Source: an uncultured Alteromonadaceae bacterium (GTDB lineage: Bacteria; Pseudomonadota; Gammaproteobacteria; Enterobacterales; Alteromonadaceae). Taken from it: 64,000 nt of DNA. The position numbers and the translations under genes were made by a program. Below the pieces are notes generated by a model, which was given only the letters and a program-made list of their open reading frames with translations, searched no databases and was not told where the DNA came from. Shown in pieces: positions 1 through 8,977 of the stretch. Every line of letters begins with the position of its first letter. Position 1 is the first letter of the stretch. The stretch spans positions 166,896-230,895 of the forward strand of contig CAJXMO010000006.1 in assembly GCA_913056495.1 (NCBI GenBank). The letters run 5' to 3'.

Positions 1-52
1 CGAATTCAAATTGACTCAGGTTTGTATAATACCAGTTGCTTAAAACAATAAT

Positions 53-71
53 TAGCCAGCTGCACTGGCTA
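53..71. other. Short inverted repeat near window start
   Basis: A 7-bp perfect inverted repeat, TAGCCAG and CTGGCTA, is separated by five bases and followed by a T-rich stretch. It could be the terminator of a gene beyond the left edge or a leader hairpin of the YkgJ-type gene at 128. A TATAAT sequence sits at 25-30 but I found no well-spaced -35 partner. Confidence 0.35.
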
Positions 72-127
72 TTTGGATTTTAAACAGTAAACTACCCTTT
101 TCTATCACCTTTAAGTAAAGTTTTTCA

Positions 128-373
128 ATGCAATGTCGACTCGGTTGCGGTGCTTGCTGCATTGCACCATCAATCAGCTCATCAATACCTGGTATGCCAA
201 ACGGAAAACCCGCAGGTGTTCGCTGTATTCAACTGGATGAAAACAATTTATGTAAAATTTTTGGTCAACCTGACCGGCCAAAAGTCTGTGCAGAATTTAC
301 TGCTGAAGCCGAATTCTGCGGAACAACTAACCAACAAGCTATTCAAATTCTGACTGAACTGGAACAAGCTTGA
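128..373 (+). CDS. YkgJ-family cysteine cluster protein
   Basis: An 81-residue protein of the YkgJ/UPF0153 family, annotated as zinc- or iron-chelating (PF03692). The N-terminus carries the cysteine cluster CRLGCGACC (residues 3-11). Further cysteines follow in the VRCIQL and LCKIF segments and in VCAEF and EFCG, matching the spacing of short YkgJ proteins. The family's metal and biochemical role are not established, so only the fold family is claimed. It stands alone. The next gene is more than 500 bp away, across a MITE-like insertion. The start is the first ATG and the cysteine cluster begins immediately after it, leaving no room for a later start. Confidence 0.85.
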   Translation: MQCRLGCGACCIAPSISSSIPGMPNGKPAGVRCIQLDENNLCKIFGQPDRPKVCAEFTAEAEFCGTTNQQAIQILTELEQA

Positions 374-593
374 TTCTTTAATTTTTATAACAAAATAGGC
401 ATCAGACAAGTCAAACTCGTGTTTGCTGCACAGAAGCAAACACACTGCTTTATCACACCAGCCTTGCATTACATACCCACATATAACTGACATTCGCCTA
501 TGACTACTTGCTTGTAAATCTATCCTTGGTAAAAGATTGAAACTCCTTCTCTTGGCCAATTTTGATTAAATCCTGCCGGAAACCGCGATAAAT
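374..593. other. Intergenic region left of MITE copy 1
   Basis: About 220 bp between the YkgJ-type stop and the target duplication of the first MITE-like element. A reverse-strand open frame crosses it into the YkgJ gene but resembles no family and has the look of a shadow. I see no convincing gene, terminator or operator. Confidence 0.5.
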
Positions 594-599
594 TATTTA

Positions 600-814
600 A
601 CCTCAGCTGCGCATAAGAACAGTTGAAGTAAAATTAGACTTTAATTTTCTAAATATAACCACAATCTTGTTTTATTATACGTTCCGATGTGGATAGTTTT
701 TCGTCTATCAAGGCATTTTTGTGTACCTAATAGCGAGCTATTAGTCAGAAAAATAACGCTGAGAGGCGGAAAAATAGACTCGTTGGACAATTTTTATTAT
801 GCGCAGGCTGAGGT
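600..814 (+). mobile_element. MITE-like element, copy 1 (family A)
   Basis: A 215-bp non-coding element. Its left end ACCTCAGCTGCGCATAA is matched, with a 1-nt insertion, by the reverse complement of its right end (ACCTCAGCCTGCGCATAA). TATTTA lies on both sides (594-599 and 815-820), consistent with a 6-bp target duplication. Inside is an 8-bp inverted repeat CTAATAGC-GA-GCTATTAG (727-744). It is well over 90% identical by eye to copy 2 (21516-21728, opposite orientation) and copy 3 (from 63845, same orientation). No transposase is encoded, so a helper in trans is inferred. It lies directly upstream of the purT promoter. Confidence 0.85.
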
Positions 815-848
815 TATTTAAAAACCTATGCTGATACTCGGGTTAATT

Positions 849-857
849 TGCTAGAAT
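849..857 (+). promoter_or_regulatory. Extended -10 promoter element for purT
   Basis: TGCTAGAAT is an extended -10 (TGn plus TAGAAT) 47 bp before the ATG at 904. A weak -35 (TGCTGA, 829-834) has 17-bp spacing. A promoter here would start transcription near 864. That makes the ATG at 856 unusable and supports the start at 904. Confidence 0.45.
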
Positions 858-903
858 GAGCGACAAATTCACTGTGCATAATTTATCGGTTAAGGGCTTA
901 AAA

Positions 904-2082
904 ATGGTGATAGGAACTGCAAATTGCGCCTCAGCAAGTAAAGTAATGATGCTTGGCTGTGGTGAGTTGGGAAAAGAAGTTGTCATCGAACTACAACGTT
1001 TAGGGGTCGAGGTTATTGCCGTAGATCGCTATAACAATGCACCGGCAATGCAGGTTGCGCATAAACATTTTGTAATTAATATGCTGGATGGTGCAGCATT
1101 AAGACAACTTATCGAACAAGAGAAACCAGATTTAGTGGTTCCGGAAATCGAAGCAATCGCAACACAGACGCTTGCTGAATTAGAGCGGGAAGGATTTAAT
1201 ATTGTTCCCAGCGCAAAAGCAACGCAACTCACCATGAACCGTGAAGGCATACGTCGTCTGGCAGCAGAAGAACTTGGCGTTAAGACATCCAGTTACCAAT
1301 TTTCTGATAACTATAACGATTTTAAAGAATCAGTTCAGCACATAGGCATGCCTTGTGTTGTCAAGCCTATCATGAGTTCGTCTGGCAAAGGCCAGTCAGT
1401 CATAAAATCTGAAGCTGACATTGAATCAGCTTGGCAATATGCTCAGGAGGGCGGTCGTGCTGGCAAAGGACGAGTGATAGTAGAAGGCTTTGTTGATTTT
1501 GATTATGAAATTACTTTGCTCACGATAAATGCCGTAGACGGTATTCATTTTTGTCAGCCAATCGGCCACAGACAAGAAGACGGAGACTACAGAGAATCAT
1601 GGCAGCCTGCAGCTATGAATGACAATGCCTTAAAAAACGCACAGATGATGGCAAAAAAAGTAGTCAAAGCACTCGGTGGAAAAGGATTATTTGGCGTAGA
1701 AATGTTTGTAAAAGGCGATGAAGTAATATTCAGTGAAGTTTCTCCCCGACCCCATGACACAGGTCTGGTGACCTTGATTTCACAGGATTTATCTGAGTTT
1801 GCGCTGCATGCACGTGCTATTTTAGGATTACCGGTCGTTCATATCAGCCAGTTTGGGCCGAGTGCATCAGCCGTTATTCTGCGTGAAGGTGAATCATCAG
1901 ATATTCGCTTTGAAGGCGTAAATGATGCTTTGTCTGAATCGCTGACACAAATTCGTCTGTTTGGAAAACCAGAAATCAGTGGCAGACGCCGCCTGGGAGT
2001 TGTATTAAAACGGGCGGATAATATAAACACAGCCATAGACGGAGCGGTGGCAGCCGCAGCCAAAATAAAAACGCATTTTTAA
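904..2082 (+). CDS. purT: Formate-dependent phosphoribosylglycinamide formyltransferase (PurT)
   Basis: ATP-grasp enzyme that makes formyl-GAR from GAR, formate and ATP, the third step of purine synthesis, in the cytoplasm. It aligns along its whole length with E. coli PurT (392 aa): the N-terminal nucleotide fold ([12 protein letters not shown]), the [13 protein letters not shown] segment, the P-loop-like MSSSGKGQS, the [14 protein letters not shown] stretch and the metal/ATP segment [18 protein letters not shown] are all present. The frame is open 16 codons further upstream to 856. I chose 904 because MVIGTA matches the E. coli N-terminus (MTLLGTA), AAGGGC lies a few bases before it, and an extended -10 overlaps the earlier ATG. 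A MITE-like element ends about 35 bp upstream of that -10. The product is 392 aa, as in E. coli. Confidence 0.97.
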   Translation: MVIGTANCASASKVMMLGCGELGKEVVIELQRLGVEVIAVDRYNNAPAMQVAHKHFVINMLDGAALRQLIEQEKPDLVVPEIEAIATQTLAELEREGFNIVPSAKATQLTMNREGIRRLAAEELGVKTSSYQFSDNYNDFKESVQHIGMPCVVKPIMSSSGKGQSVIKSEADIESAWQYAQEGGRAGKGRVIVEGFVDFDYEITLLTINAVDGIHFCQPIGHRQEDGDYRESWQPAAMNDNALKNAQMMAKKVVKALGGKGLFGVEMFVKGDEVIFSEVSPRPHDTGLVTLISQDLSEFALHARAILGLPVVHISQFGPSASAVILREGESSDIRFEGVNDALSESLTQIRLFGKPEISGRRRLGVVLKRADNINTAIDGAVAAAAKIKTHF

Positions 2083-2095
2083 AATTTAAACCAAG

Positions 2096-2127
2096 CCGGA
2101 GTGTCTGTCTCTGTTACAGGGCTCCGG
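2096..2127. other. Hairpin between purT and yaeR-like gene
   Basis: CCGGAG and CTCCGG form a 6-bp stem around a 20-nt loop with a possible inner stem. There is no U-run, so it is not a clear terminator. It may modestly insulate the two genes or stabilise the purT transcript. Confidence 0.3.
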
Positions 2128-2155
2128 TTATGGTAACAGTCAAATCAGGTTATTT

Positions 2156-2545
2156 ATGCTAAAACTAAACGCCATTCACCATGTTGCTATTATCTGTTCT
2201 GATTACGAAAAATCAAAAGCTTTTTATACTCAGGTATTAGGGTTACCGATTATTAAAGAAACTTACAGGGCCCACAGAGATTCATATAAACTGGATTTAT
2301 CTGTCAATCAACATAGCCAGATAGAACTATTTTCCTTTCCAAACCCACCTGCGCGCCCTTCCCGTCCGGAAGCACAGGGACTCAGACATTTAGCTTTTGA
2401 AGTTGATAGCGTAGAGCAAAGTAAATCATCACTTGAATCTATGGGTGTGGAAGTTGAAGATATCAGAGTAGATGAATTAACCGGTAAAACTTTTACATTT
2501 TTTCAAGACCCGGATGGTTTACCACTTGAGTTGTATCAAGCATAA
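2156..2545 (+). CDS. yaeR: VOC-family protein, YaeR-like (glyoxalase fold)
   Basis: A 129-residue vicinal oxygen chelate (glyoxalase/bleomycin-resistance fold) protein. It follows E. coli YaeR closely: HHVAIICSDYEKSKAFY near the start, IELFSFPNPPARPSRPEA at about residues 61-78, LRHLAFEVD, and the closing FTFFQDPDGLPLELY. Metal-binding positions of the fold are plausible at His8-9, the Glu of IELFSF, His of LRHLAF and Glu of LELY. YaeR itself lacks a confirmed substrate, so no reaction is claimed. It sits 73 bp downstream of purT on the same strand with a hairpin between; a common promoter is possible but not shown. Confidence 0.85.
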   Translation: MLKLNAIHHVAIICSDYEKSKAFYTQVLGLPIIKETYRAHRDSYKLDLSVNQHSQIELFSFPNPPARPSRPEAQGLRHLAFEVDSVEQSKSSLESMGVEVEDIRVDELTGKTFTFFQDPDGLPLELYQA

Positions 2546-2967
2546 CTCAATCAAGAAAATGAACAAGCTTATCAACGCCTGTCAAATGGTAAGCTAAGGG
2601 TAAACATAAAGTCGCTGTTATTGCTCTTTGCTGTCGTTTACAAGATGACACACATACCAGCACTATCTGGTAGCAATAGAGTCTAATTTGAGTTCGCCCT
2701 GCTGATTAAATTCTGCCGACCCCAACTTGTACCTGAAAGCTAATAGGCACGTCCATATGAATAGCTTTATTTCGAGTTTAACCCGTTTTTAAAGTACAGA
2801 TTTTTTGATAGTAAATCGCTCGATGAAGATTCATTCGCCCCCAGAGATTTTGATGGCAATAAAGCCATAGCCTGAAGGCCCGCTACTATTTTGCAAGAAA
2901 CGAGTCTAAAATAACGGCTAACCAACATCTCTGTTTAACTGCAGCAGCAAAGATATTAAAGTTATAC
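2546..2967. other. Intergenic region before siderophore-type receptor
   Basis: About 420 bp with no open frame that resembles a gene and no strong hairpin. The promoter/operator for the following TonB receptor is at the right-hand end and listed separately. I see nothing else I can support. Confidence 0.5.
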
Positions 2968-2998
2968 TATAACATTACACGAATTGTTATGTTATAAT
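2968..2998 (+). promoter_or_regulatory. Operator-like inverted repeat overlapping the TonB receptor promoter
   Basis: TATAACAT (2968-2975) and ATGTTATA (2989-2996) are perfect inverted repeats 13 bp apart. The right arm overlaps a consensus -10, TATAAT (2993-2998), 30 bp before the ATG at 3029, and the left arm covers the -35 position. A dimeric repressor bound here would block the promoter. It does not match the Fur consensus. The regulator is unknown. Confidence 0.45.
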
Positions 2999-3028
2999 AT
3001 TTCATAAACCCCAAGTATTATAGTAATT

Positions 3029-5113
3029 ATGAATATAAAATTAACATTGTCCCGCTTTTGTTTTAGTATAACCGCACTTTCTACACAAACTTTCGCAGAA
3101 CCATCCATTGAGCATATTAAAGTGGTGCACAAGCAAGCTTATCGGGGTGATATTCCGGTTAAAGACTTACCTCAAGCCATCTCCACCTTTGACAAAAGTT
3201 TATTATCTGACTTGGGTATTACAGAATTTCAGGATGCACTTGATTTTTCAGCAAGCATAGCCCGCACCAATAACAGTGGAGCACTTTGGGACAGTTTTGC
3301 GATTCGGGGATTTGCCGGTAATGAAAACATGCCTTCTGGCTATCTAATTAATGGTTTTAGCGGTGGCCGAGGGTTTAGCGGCCCCAGAGATACATCAAAC
3401 GTCGAATTTATAGAGGTATTAAAAGGACCAGGATCAGCATTATATGGCCGTTCAGAACCCGGTGGCACAATTAATATCGTAACCAAAAAACCTCAATTTT
3501 ATGCTCAAGGTGAAATGAACCTGGAGATCGCGAGTTTTGATTATAAAAGACTCTCGGCTGACTATACCAATGCCATAACAGACAAGTTGGCATTCAGAAT
3601 AAACGGTGCATGGCAGGATGCTGACAGTTACCGGGATGAAGTAACAATCGAAAAAAATGTGCTGACGCCTTCACTCTATTATCAAATTGATAGTCATTCC
3701 AGCCTGACCTATGAGTTTGAATACGTCGATTTAGCTCAGCTGTTTGATCGCGGTATTGTGGTATTAGATCATAATATGAATACCTTGCAACATGATGCCT
3801 ACCTTGGAAACCCGGCAGATAAACCGACTCATATTAGAGCGCTCGGCCATCAATTTACTTATACCAAAGCATTCAATCAAGACTGGTCGTTAATCGCTGG
3901 ACTCAATTACAGAAATTCGAAAGTTAATGGTTTTTCATCCGATGCAGAACTATCGCCAAGCCGGCAATCGCTATTTGATGATGGCCAGACTTTAACGCGT
4001 CAACGTAGATACAGAGACTATGATGCGGAAGATCTTTCAGCCCGATTTGAACTCAGCGGTCATAAAACCTTTCATGGACTCACTCATCACCTGATGTTCG
4101 GACTCGACATTTATGAATATGATTTAAGCACAGCACTTTATCGCTTCAGAGGGCAAAAAGCGGCTTATAGTATAGATATTTTCAATCCTGGTATTCAGCC
4201 TGAACCACCCGAAGTATCGCTTTTATATCACAATCTTGAAAATCAGATAGCCTATGGCGTCTACGCTCAGGATCAAATTGATATCAATGAACAATTTAAA
4301 ATTCTACTAGGTTTGCGTTTTGATCAAATCGAGCAAAAAATCGATGAAATAAAAAGCCAGGTAAATACGAATAATACAGAACAACAAACCAGTCCTAGAG
4401 TCGGTTTGGTTTATAAACTGGATGAGGATTATACCTTTTATGCAAGTTATTCCGAAGGCTTTGTACCGCTATCAGGAACAGATTATCAAGGACAGGCTTT
4501 TGGGTTTGAGTATAGTGATTCAACTGAGCTGGGCGCCAAAATTAATCTGGGTTTAATCCGGATTAACATAGCGGTATTTGATGCGAATAAAGATAATATT
4601 CTGGTCGCAGATCCGGTTAATGTTGGTTTTTCTGCGGCATTAGGTCAGGCAAACAGTCAGGGCCTTGAAATTGAATTAGACACTTACCTGACGGATTCAA
4701 CTCAACTCAAACTTTCGTATGCCTATACAGATGCAAAAACCAGCAAGGATACAAATAACGCAGACTGGAATACGCCTATCCCTAAAGGCAGTCCTTTAGT
4801 TAATGTGCCAGATAATAAACTAAGTTTAATACTGAATCACAATACGCGTTTATTTGACAAATCCTTTAATATTGGAGGCAGATTCGAATATATCAGCGAA
4901 CGATTAGGTGATGCAGCCGATCTCCGTTTTATTTTACCTGACTACCAATTATTTAACTTATATACAAACTATCAGCTCAATGACCAATTCAACATTGCAT
5001 TTAACTTAAACAATATATTGGATGAAGATTATATTGAAAGCAGTTATAACGCGCTTTGGGCATACCCAGGTGCCCCCCGAAATTTTAAAGTGAGCTTAAA
5101 ATATGAGTTCTAA
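3029..5113 (+). CDS. TonB-dependent siderophore-type receptor
   Basis: A 694-aa outer-membrane receptor. A signal peptide ends near residue 23 (TQTFA). A TonB-box-like EHIKVV comes next, then a plug (about residues 40-155) with FAIRGF, VEFIEVLKGPGSALYGRSEPGG and INIVTKKP, and a 22-strand barrel region ending in phenylalanine. The plug motifs are those of FhuA/FpvA-type siderophore receptors, so a ferric-siderophore ligand is likely but not proven. The stop codon region overlaps the start of the DUF1624 membrane protein by 11 bp, suggesting translational coupling. An inverted repeat overlaps its promoter. No siderophore synthesis or ABC transporter gene lies nearby. Confidence 0.9.
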   Translation: MNIKLTLSRFCFSITALSTQTFAEPSIEHIKVVHKQAYRGDIPVKDLPQAISTFDKSLLSDLGITEFQDALDFSASIARTNNSGALWDSFAIRGFAGNENMPSGYLINGFSGGRGFSGPRDTSNVEFIEVLKGPGSALYGRSEPGGTINIVTKKPQFYAQGEMNLEIASFDYKRLSADYTNAITDKLAFRINGAWQDADSYRDEVTIEKNVLTPSLYYQIDSHSSLTYEFEYVDLAQLFDRGIVVLDHNMNTLQHDAYLGNPADKPTHIRALGHQFTYTKAFNQDWSLIAGLNYRNSKVNGFSSDAELSPSRQSLFDDGQTLTRQRRYRDYDAEDLSARFELSGHKTFHGLTHHLMFGLDIYEYDLSTALYRFRGQKAAYSIDIFNPGIQPEPPEVSLLYHNLENQIAYGVYAQDQIDINEQFKILLGLRFDQIEQKIDEIKSQVNTNNTEQQTSPRVGLVYKLDEDYTFYASYSEGFVPLSGTDYQGQAFGFEYSDSTELGAKINLGLIRINIAVFDANKDNILVADPVNVGFSAALGQANSQGLEIELDTYLTDSTQLKLSYAYTDAKTSKDTNNADWNTPIPKGSPLVNVPDNKLSLILNHNTRLFDKSFNIGGRFEYISERLGDAADLRFILPDYQLFNLYTNYQLNDQFNIAFNLNNILDEDYIESSYNALWAYPGAPRNFKVSLKYEF

Positions 5114-6245
5114 TTTCGGCCAACGAATTAACAGCATTGATGTGATGCGCGGTCTTGTCATCCTGATTATGCTATTGGATCATGTCAGAGAACGCTTTTA
5201 TTTGCATATGCAAGTGAGCGACCCTATGAATATTGACACAACTGAGTCTTTACTATTCTGGAGTCGATTCTTAGCTCATTTTTGTGCACCTATCTTTGTC
5301 TTTTTAACCGGCCTATCTGCCTATTTATATAGCCAGGCCAAAACCGCACAACCAAGAAACGTCTCAGCATTTTTAATTAAACGTGGTTTATTTTTAGTTG
5401 CGCTTGAAGTAACCGTCATCTGTTTTTCCTGGTTAGGTAGTTGGCAAACCATCTACCTTCAAGTGATTTGGGCTATCGGACTCAGTATGCTGTCGCTGGC
5501 TTTATTCATTAAATTACCTAAAACCGTGTTAGCTATTTTAGGTTTGAGTATAGTATTTGGTCATAATATGCTAACCCCCATCACCTTTGCACCGGATGAA
5601 TGGGGCTATGGTTTATGGACAATTTTACATGACCGTGGCTATCTAGTATCAAATGCGGCTATCAAGATTAAAGTGAGTTACCCGGTACTACCTTGGATTG
5701 GCGTCATTATTCTGGGCTATCTGGCAGGCCCTTTATATCGAAAGGCCCTATCCGTTACTGAACGCCACAACAAACTATTATTACTTGGCCTGGCTAGCCT
5801 GAGCACATTTATTCTGTTAAGAGGGTTTAATCTGTATGGAGAAACAATAGACTGGCAGACGCAGCCAAGTCTGAATAAAACTCTGATGGATATTTTTAAC
5901 CTGACTAAATACCCGCCTTCGCTTAATTTTTTATTAATTACACTGGCCGCTATGTTTTTTGCGCTCTGGTTATTCGAAAAGTATCCGTTAAAAATTTACC
6001 GATACTTATCAACCTTTGGCTCAGTCCCTATGTTTTTTTATATAGTACATTTGTATGGTTTACTGGCGTTATATACTTTGGCAGAAACCCTTTTCGGCAA
6101 AACTAAAGGCAGTTATTTTGGCGTGGATAATATGCTCTGGATATGGCTAATTACGGCATTACTTTCCATTGCTTTATATTTTCCGACCGCAATGTTCAGC
6201 CGATATAAAAAAGCACATAACAAAGCTTGGTTAAAGTACCTTTAA
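5103..6245 (+). CDS. DUF1624 (heparan-alpha-glucosaminide N-acetyltransferase-like) membrane protein
   Basis: A 380-aa polytopic inner-membrane protein. The N-terminus, IDVMRGLVILIMLLDHVRE, is the signature of the DUF1624/HGSNAT-like acyltransferase family (PF07786), and about ten hydrophobic segments follow. The C-terminal half holds FGSVPMFFYIVHLYG, also typical. Family members are predicted to move acyl groups onto sugars across the membrane, but few are characterised. It starts inside the end of the TonB receptor gene (11-bp overlap), so the two are almost surely co-translated. Together they suggest uptake of, or protection from, an acylated ligand; that is inference. A strong terminator follows. 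Confidence 0.8.
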   Translation: MSSNFGQRINSIDVMRGLVILIMLLDHVRERFYLHMQVSDPMNIDTTESLLFWSRFLAHFCAPIFVFLTGLSAYLYSQAKTAQPRNVSAFLIKRGLFLVALEVTVICFSWLGSWQTIYLQVIWAIGLSMLSLALFIKLPKTVLAILGLSIVFGHNMLTPITFAPDEWGYGLWTILHDRGYLVSNAAIKIKVSYPVLPWIGVIILGYLAGPLYRKALSVTERHNKLLLLGLASLSTFILLRGFNLYGETIDWQTQPSLNKTLMDIFNLTKYPPSLNFLLITLAAMFFALWLFEKYPLKIYRYLSTFGSVPMFFYIVHLYGLLALYTLAETLFGKTKGSYFGVDNMLWIWLITALLSIALYFPTAMFSRYKKAHNKAWLKYL

Positions 6246-6269
6246 ATCTATTCTGTTAACTGAACAATA

Positions 6270-6306
6270 AAAAGCCGCAAAATACAGGTTAGTTTTTGCG
6301 GCTTTT
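6270..6306. terminator. Bidirectional terminator between convergent genes
   Basis: AAAAGCCGCAAAA and TTTTTGCGGCTTTT form a long stem around an 11-nt loop, with A-rich and T-rich flanks on both sides. It serves the DUF1624 gene (+) and the GH3 gene (-), which converge here. Confidence 0.85.
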
Positions 6307-6327
6307 GATAAATAAACGGGTTTCAAA

Positions 6328-8898
6328 TTACAGGCAAATAGTTACATCCGCTTTTGTATTCTCACCTTGTTTAATGGTTAAGTTAGACACGGCCAAACCT
6401 AACTGCCCCTTGGTACTGATTTGCCAGGGTGATGTTATATTTTTTAGTGAATCATTTTCAGCCAAGCACCCCATTTCAACCGAAACATGAATCCATTTGC
6501 CTGGGGTTTGTTCATTTAACAGATCCGTGATGTCTGCTGAATAATGGCATTCCGAGCCACACATTAAACTCAATCTAACCTTGTCAGTGGGCTTAGAATC
6601 TAATCTTAAATCAAATTTAAACTGACTGTCTGGCTCTACTGCTTCGGTTAAATCTTTAGCAGTCTGGTAACTGAGTTTAGCAACCGCTTCAGATACACCA
6701 GACCAAACAAAACGCCGGGCATCTTCCTGATAAGCCAGGTTAATTGCCTGTATCGTCAAGTTTTCGCTGCCGTCCGTTGTACCGGAAGGTCCTTCAATAA
6801 TTTGATTCCAGTTATTCTTGTCACCTAAAGTCCAGTTTAAACCAGATGCCAGTTGACGGTAAAATAACGGATAGCCCATGTCAGTTGCTTTTTGTGTTTT
6901 AACATAAGAAGTTTCATCCAATTGAGGTAAATCAGACGGCGTTTGATAATCTAAACCGAATCCATAGGCAAACAAGGGATCGTAATTTTCATCGCCTGAA
7001 TTCAACACGACCTGAGTATCTTTTTTCGGCCATGAAAAAGATAATCTGCCTTTAAAATCGTAATTAATTTCTCCATTTGCATCTCTGAGTATTACATCTG
7101 CCACACCCTGTCCTTCCGAACCCGGAAGCCATGCCGCAACAAATGCATCTGATGCGTTAATTTCTTTGTTCATCCACAAAGGCCGACCACTGACAAACAC
7201 AGTCACAACAGGGATCCCCTGAGACTTAAGTTTGTTTAATAACGCCAAATCCTTTTTTTCACCTTTTTGATATTCAATATATTGAATATCGCCAAACCAC
7301 TCCGCATAAGGCGCTTCGCCAATCACCACAATCGCCACATCAGGTTTGGTTGAATAATCAGCAGTTTCATTTAACTCAATTTGACCACCTGCTGCATCAA
7401 CAGCGTCTTTTAACCCTTGATAAATACTGGTCGCACCGGGAAAATCTGAGTTAGTATTATCCGTACCCTGCCAGGAAACACTCCAGCCACCTGCTTGTTT
7501 TGCAATATTGTCGGCTGCATCTCCGGCTACCAGAATATTTAATTTAGGGTCCAGCGGTAAAATACTCTGATTATTTTTTAATAAAACCAAAGATTCACGA
7601 ACCGCCTGGCGAGCTAAATCACGATGTGCTTTCGCCCCAAACTGAGATAAATCATTAGCCATAAATCGTTCTGATGGTTTGCTTTTTTCAAATAGTCCCC
7701 AGCGCACTTTAGCTCTTAAAAAGCGGGTTACTGCATCATCAATTCGGGACATAGGGATTTCGCCACTTTTAACCTGATCGACCGTATTGTGGTAAAAAGC
7801 TTCATAATGCTCAGGCACCATAATGACATCTATCCCGGCATTAATAGCATTGGCACACTGCTCTAAATCACAGCCATCAACAAATTTATGACCATTCCAA
7901 TCAGAGACAACAAATCCATCAAATCCCATCTGACCTTTAAGTACATCCGTTAACAGATATTTATGACCATGCAATCGCTCTCCTTTCCACGAATTAAATG
8001 AGGCCATAACAGACTGAACACCGGCTTCTATCGCGGTAAAATAACCAGCAGCATGAATGTCTCTGAGTTCTTCTTCAGATGCCAGTGTATCTCCTCTGTC
8101 TATACCATTTAACGTACCGCCATCCCCTACAAAGTGCTTAGCGGTTGCTATTCGGTGATGATCTTGCAAATAATTTTCACCAATTTCGCCCTGTAACCCG
8201 CTGACCATTTCTTTGGCATAAGCGGCCACAATTTCCGGTTTTTCAGAATAGCTTTCATAGGTTCTACCCCATCTGTCATCCCGGACAACCGCAACCGTTG
8301 GGGCAAAGCTCCATTCAATCCCAGTTACAGCCACCTCTTTAGCGGTCGCTTCGCCAATTTTGCGAATCAAGGCTGGATTATTCATTGCACCTAAGCCGAT
8401 ATTATGCGGAAATAAAGTCGTACCTGAAACATTGCTATGCCCGTGCATCGCATCTGTGCCCCAGATCGTGGGAATAGAAGAACCGTCTTGTGAGTCGTCT
8501 ATTGACGCCAGATACATTTCATCTGCAAATTTTAACCAAGCTTCAGGCTTAGCTGTTTTATTGCCGTAAGGTGCTGTATTCCCGCCATTTAAATATGAGC
8601 CAAATCCATATTTTCGCATTTGTTCAACCGTCAGATAGCCAATTTCAGGTTGCACCATCTGCGCGACTTTTTGCTCTACAGTCATCTTAGCTAATAGCTC
8701 AGCCACTTGTTTTTCGACCTGGGGGTCTCGTTTTAAACGTGTGTTGGCATTTGCCCAGAGTACCTTTTTTTCTGTCTGTTTAACCATAACGGAGGATGCT
8801 TCTGAATTAACCTGTTTTTCAGTAGTTGCCTGCTCTGCACAGGCAACTAATAAACCGGACAGCGATAATGCTGACAATAAAAAGTGCTTTTTTAACAT
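6328..8898 (-). CDS. GH3 exo-beta-glucosidase lipoprotein (ExoP-like)
   Basis: An 856-aa family 3 glycoside hydrolase. A lipoprotein signal (LLVAC, Cys20) places it on an envelope membrane. The (beta/alpha)8 domain contains WGTDAMHG, DRWGRTYES, KHFVGDGG (about 254-261) and GFVVSDWNG, whose Asp333 is the expected nucleophile. The second domain (about 420-640) carries SLVLLKN and VVVIGEAPYAE. The last roughly 170 residues form the extra C-terminal domain seen in marine exo-1,3/1,4-beta-glucanases such as Pseudoalteromonas ExoP. It probably releases glucose from beta-glucan oligosaccharides. It is divergent from a large TonB receptor and shares a LacI-like operator with it. ATG at 8898 is used; an adjacent TTG at 8901 is also possible. 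Confidence 0.92.
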   Translation of the reverse strand: MLKKHFLLSALSLSGLLVACAEQATTEKQVNSEASSVMVKQTEKKVLWANANTRLKRDPQVEKQVAELLAKMTVEQKVAQMVQPEIGYLTVEQMRKYGFGSYLNGGNTAPYGNKTAKPEAWLKFADEMYLASIDDSQDGSSIPTIWGTDAMHGHSNVSGTTLFPHNIGLGAMNNPALIRKIGEATAKEVAVTGIEWSFAPTVAVVRDDRWGRTYESYSEKPEIVAAYAKEMVSGLQGEIGENYLQDHHRIATAKHFVGDGGTLNGIDRGDTLASEEELRDIHAAGYFTAIEAGVQSVMASFNSWKGERLHGHKYLLTDVLKGQMGFDGFVVSDWNGHKFVDGCDLEQCANAINAGIDVIMVPEHYEAFYHNTVDQVKSGEIPMSRIDDAVTRFLRAKVRWGLFEKSKPSERFMANDLSQFGAKAHRDLARQAVRESLVLLKNNQSILPLDPKLNILVAGDAADNIAKQAGGWSVSWQGTDNTNSDFPGATSIYQGLKDAVDAAGGQIELNETADYSTKPDVAIVVIGEAPYAEWFGDIQYIEYQKGEKKDLALLNKLKSQGIPVVTVFVSGRPLWMNKEINASDAFVAAWLPGSEGQGVADVILRDANGEINYDFKGRLSFSWPKKDTQVVLNSGDENYDPLFAYGFGLDYQTPSDLPQLDETSYVKTQKATDMGYPLFYRQLASGLNWTLGDKNNWNQIIEGPSGTTDGSENLTIQAINLAYQEDARRFVWSGVSEAVAKLSYQTAKDLTEAVEPDSQFKFDLRLDSKPTDKVRLSLMCGSECHYSADITDLLNEQTPGKWIHVSVEMGCLAENDSLKNITSPWQISTKGQLGLAVSNLTIKQGENTKADVTICL

Positions 8899-8965
8899 CA
8901 ATACAAACCCTAACGAGCAGTTCTATTCAAATTTTGCATTATAAAATACACGTTTTCCTTAATTA

Positions 8966-8977
8966 GTAAACGTTTTC
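8966..8977 (-). promoter_or_regulatory. LacI-family-like operator upstream of GH3
   Basis: GTAAACGTTTTC contains the perfect palindrome AAACGTTT (8968-8975) typical of LacI/GalR operators. It lies about 70 bp upstream of the GH3 start. Its reverse complement GAAAACGTTTAC matches 11 of 12 bases of the site at 9239-9250. A further half-site-like ACACGTTTTCC lies around 8948-8958. Confidence 0.55.

Noticed and set aside
248..559. 103-codon reverse-strand frame overlapping the YkgJ-type gene
   Set aside because: Antisense to a clear gene over about 125 bp, no recognisable family, no good start site.
727..744. Internal hairpin of the MITE as a terminator
   Set aside because: The stem has no U-run on either side and is conserved inside all copies of the element, so it belongs to the element's own structure.
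856..903. N-terminal extension of PurT by 16 codons
   Set aside because: Not matched in the family, the ATG overlaps an extended -10 promoter element, and a better-placed ribosome-binding site precedes the ATG at 904.
3029..3060. Fur box at the siderophore-type receptor promoter
   Set aside because: The inverted repeat upstream does not match the Fur consensus; iron control is not supported by this sequence.
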